From NCBI GenBank assembly GCA_025677815.1, contig JAIXMP010000002.1, positions 868,001-932,000 of the forward strand: DNA of 64,000 nt, given 5' to 3'. Under the pieces are notes generated by a model. It saw only the letters and a list, made by a program, of their open reading frames with translations, had not been told where the DNA came from and did no database searches. Position numbers and translations under genes: made by a program. Source of the DNA: Phascolomyces articulosus (taxonomy: Eukaryota > Mucoromycota > Mucoromycetes > Mucorales > Lichtheimiaceae). Below, piece after piece: positions 61,601-64,000 of this stretch. The stretch's first letter is position 1, and the number at the start of each line of letters is the position of its first letter.

Positions 61601-64000
61601 ATAAGTGGAGTAATAATACTCATTCATGTTTGGTTCAATAATACCACGGAAAATTACACCTTTATCAGCACCACAACTAATGAGCCGCTGTGCATTTCTG
61701 GAAAATTTGACAGCAGTAATTGAAGATGAATGATCATCAAGTGTTTGTACTAGTTGAAACCCACTGTTGATATCAAAGACATGCAAAAGTCGATCGCGAG
61801 ATGCCGTAGCAATCATGTATGGTGTATCTATAGATGTTTTTATACAAAACTCAAACTAAATTAATACTGATAGTGCGTGTATTTTTTGCGTCGTTTATTT
61901 TATCATAATTGTATAATATATATATTGATACCATTTTTTGAGGGGTGTGTTAAATCCATGGCGAGAATTTCAGAATCATGGGCTTCTTGATATGTGATTT
62001 GATCCCATGTCTCCATGCTATGCACACGTAAGTTTCCATTTCGATCACCTGTAGCTAGTAATTTACCATCGCTACTCATTTTGATTGACCGAATACCAAA
62101 ATCTGGGTATTGATCATCTGCAAATTCTATATATTTCAAAAAAAAAGTCAACATGGAGTATATGATTTCACGGTCTGTAACTATGTCACCTTACCAACAT
62201 CTCTTCGTAATTTAGAGAACTCGGCCGCATCATTATCAACATAGAGCATTTTAACTAGTTCTCGAGAATATATATTTCGACGATATAATGATGCACTACT
62301 GCTACTACTTGGTGATAAAGGTATGTTAGATGATGTGGATGTCGTTGCTGAGGTGGGTGATCTAATGGGTGGTGAGATTGGTGATGGGCCCATGCTGCTG
62401 GTGGCAGATCGAGGTGACGTAAGAATAAATGATGATGATGTTGAATTGGGATGGATATTGTTATCAAGATTCCAGAATCGAACAGTTCCATCGGCAGAAT
62501 GCGTTGCAAATGAATTAGATGGTATATTATTGACAGGTTCTATTAAATTTGGGCAAGGCTATATAAATTGAGCACGTTGTGACAGTTAGTTTCTTGTTAT
62601 TTCTGCAGAAAATAGTTTGAAAGTATAAATTACGAGAATTTTACCTCAACGCCCCAAACACAATCGCTATGATAGACAAAACTTCGATATTTGCCAATCT
62701 TTTTTAGGTCTCGGATATCCCATAAAAATAAACTTCGGTCAGCATAGACAGCTGTTACTTTAGTGGATCGTTCATCGTATGTTATAGCGATAGCATCAGG
62801 ATAATAAGTATTTTCGTCAGTATGGTGTTTGAGCATTTCAGGTGATGTGATCGCACCAATATCTATTCCTAAGGGATGAGGTTTCGGAAGCATCCCGCAA
62901 TATTTTAAAGTTTCTGGCTCGAAAAGTCTAGTATAAAGTATCTTTAATAAGTCGTTTGTCATTTTTCACACACTCTTTTACCACTTATGTTACCTTATGA
63001 TACCGCCTGCGCAGGCACAGATAACAAAATTGGATGATACAGCAATAGAATAAGCACTTTGAACCTACAAATGTAATAAAAGTTTCTTTCAATATTATAA
63101 CCCGTTCATATGCTTTTTTAAGTAAGATCTTTATATACATAGGTTCATACCTGTAAATCGACCCATTTATCAATAACACGCCCTTCTTTAAACATGCATA
63201 AAATACCACTATCCGTCAAGAAATATACATTTTCTGTCTTGCCACGGTCACAACCAACGGCAACAAAATTACTTTCACGTAGTGCACCAAGAATGCCTGA
63301 TCTTCCGTCCAAAACCTGAGTCTCTCGTGACGATAGATTACCCTAAACAAAAAAAGAAGATCACAAATTATGATTACAAACTGTAGCTGATGACAACTAT
63401 AATAATAATATCCCTTAAATCCGTTTAATCTTACCCTTTTTGGAACACGCCCTCTAGCATCAAAATACCAAAACTTGACATGCCTTAATCCAGCTGTAAC
63501 AAAATAAGTCCCATCTTTGGAAAAGGATAATGCATTGACCTTGCTTGTGACCTTGTTCCCGGCCAGTTTGATACCTTTTTTCCAATTCCATACATACAAA
63601 TACCCATCATGCTATTATTATGAATAAATATATCTGTTACATGGAAAATTAAGAAAATTATGATGATCAGGTTGCTATTTATATTAGGTACCTGAAATCC
63701 AATAGAAACTAAGTAACGCATATTGGGAGAAAATGCCAATGATAAAACTCCAAATTTGTGTCCACGACATTCGTGCAAAAGTAGACGTGCTTTGACATCC
63801 CAAATAAGAATTCTTGGTTGGTGACCCATCTAATAGATACACATTATTCAGCATCGAATATATATCTAGTCTTATTAATACACGTTTGCTATTGAAGCAA
63901 TTAAACGAACCTCTCCTGCCGCAAGATAGTTTCCATCAGGTGAAAAAGCCAAACAGCTAATAGGCTTTGCACGTGTACTAGCTGGTGTTTTTTTCTTTTT
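58670..64000 (-). CDS. MABP1/WDR62-like WD40 protein, cut by the right window edge
   Basis: Large scaffold with two WD40 propellers, related to animal MABP1 and WDR62, which bind JNK-pathway kinases and act at spindle poles. The 5' end lies beyond 64000; about 1,600 residues are visible in eleven or so exons. WD repeats include PISCLAFSPDGNYLAAGE, RILIWDVKARLLLHECRGHK, VLSLAFSPNMRYLVSIGFQ, GYLYVWNWKKG, LFLWDIRDLKKIGKY, SADGTVRFWNLDN, KLLATGDRNGNLRVHSMETW, YMIATASRDRLLHVFDINSG and RVVSTCSDGTIFVWKL. The last 700 residues are disordered: Ser/Thr/Pro-rich, an acidic run near 60110-60180, a coiled-coil-like segment (ALRELQKKLEKAKKRQSF), and a final helical part with LSDLDGAIILLDSVMDAYV and IALLDKYSTMLMQMVEKK. 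A fungal function is not known to me. Confidence 0.85.

Overview
The window is eukaryotic and most likely from a Mucoromycota (Mucorales-type) fungus. Evidence: an AT-rich genome, short spliceosomal introns (about 50-150 nt, GTAAGT/GTATGT donors, AAG/TAG/CAG acceptors) in nearly every gene, monocistronic genes on both strands, and fungal markers (PKA-regulated neutral trehalase, GH18 chitinase, Dia2/Pof3-like TPR-F-box-LRR proteins, a mitofissin-type small protein, a WRKY-GCM1-like zinc finger). Order and strand are mixed, with no operons. No tRNA, rRNA, CRISPR array or prokaryotic signal was seen.

Layout, left to right: an aldehyde dehydrogenase cut by the left edge (-); TPR-F-box-LRR protein 1 (+); a secreted GH51 alpha-L-arabinofuranosidase (-); TPR-F-box-LRR protein 2 (-); a gene-poor stretch of 2.6 kb; a 73-residue mitofissin (Atg44/DUF1748) gene (+); a WRKY-like zinc-finger protein (-); an MIT-domain protein (+); Vac14 (-); a membrane-anchored tandem amidohydrolase (-); a 462-bp MITE-like transposon; a pseudouridine-5'-phosphate glycosidase (+); an intronless gene of unknown function (+); an ADCK1/Mcp2-like mitochondrial kinase (-); the ATP synthase inhibitor IF1 (+); the Sub2/UAP56 helicase (-); a second gene-poor stretch of 2.7 kb; a D-amino-acid oxidase with a peroxisomal tail (+); neutral trehalase (-); a decayed repeat-rich zone with a PD-(D/E)XK-like relic (45.9-48.1 kb); a GH18 chitinase (+); a METTL21-like methyltransferase (-); a Sec14/CRAL-TRIO protein (-); an RPAP3-type TPR protein (-); and a MABP1/WDR62-like WD40 protein cut by the right edge (-).

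Most genes are housekeeping: mitochondrial function (mitofissin, IF1, ADCK1-like kinase), endolysosomal lipid signalling and trafficking (Vac14, MIT protein, Sec14-like), mRNA export (Sub2), R2TP chaperone assembly (RPAP3), sugar and wall metabolism (arabinofuranosidase, chitinase, trehalase) and nitrogen metabolism (D-amino-acid oxidase). The more unusual items are the WRKY-like factor with a diverged heptad, the tandem amidohydrolase whose second half has lost its HxH metal motif, the methyltransferase with an unrecognised N-terminal half, the MITE in the PsuG promoter and the transposon graveyard at 46-48 kb. I found no clearly new multi-gene system.
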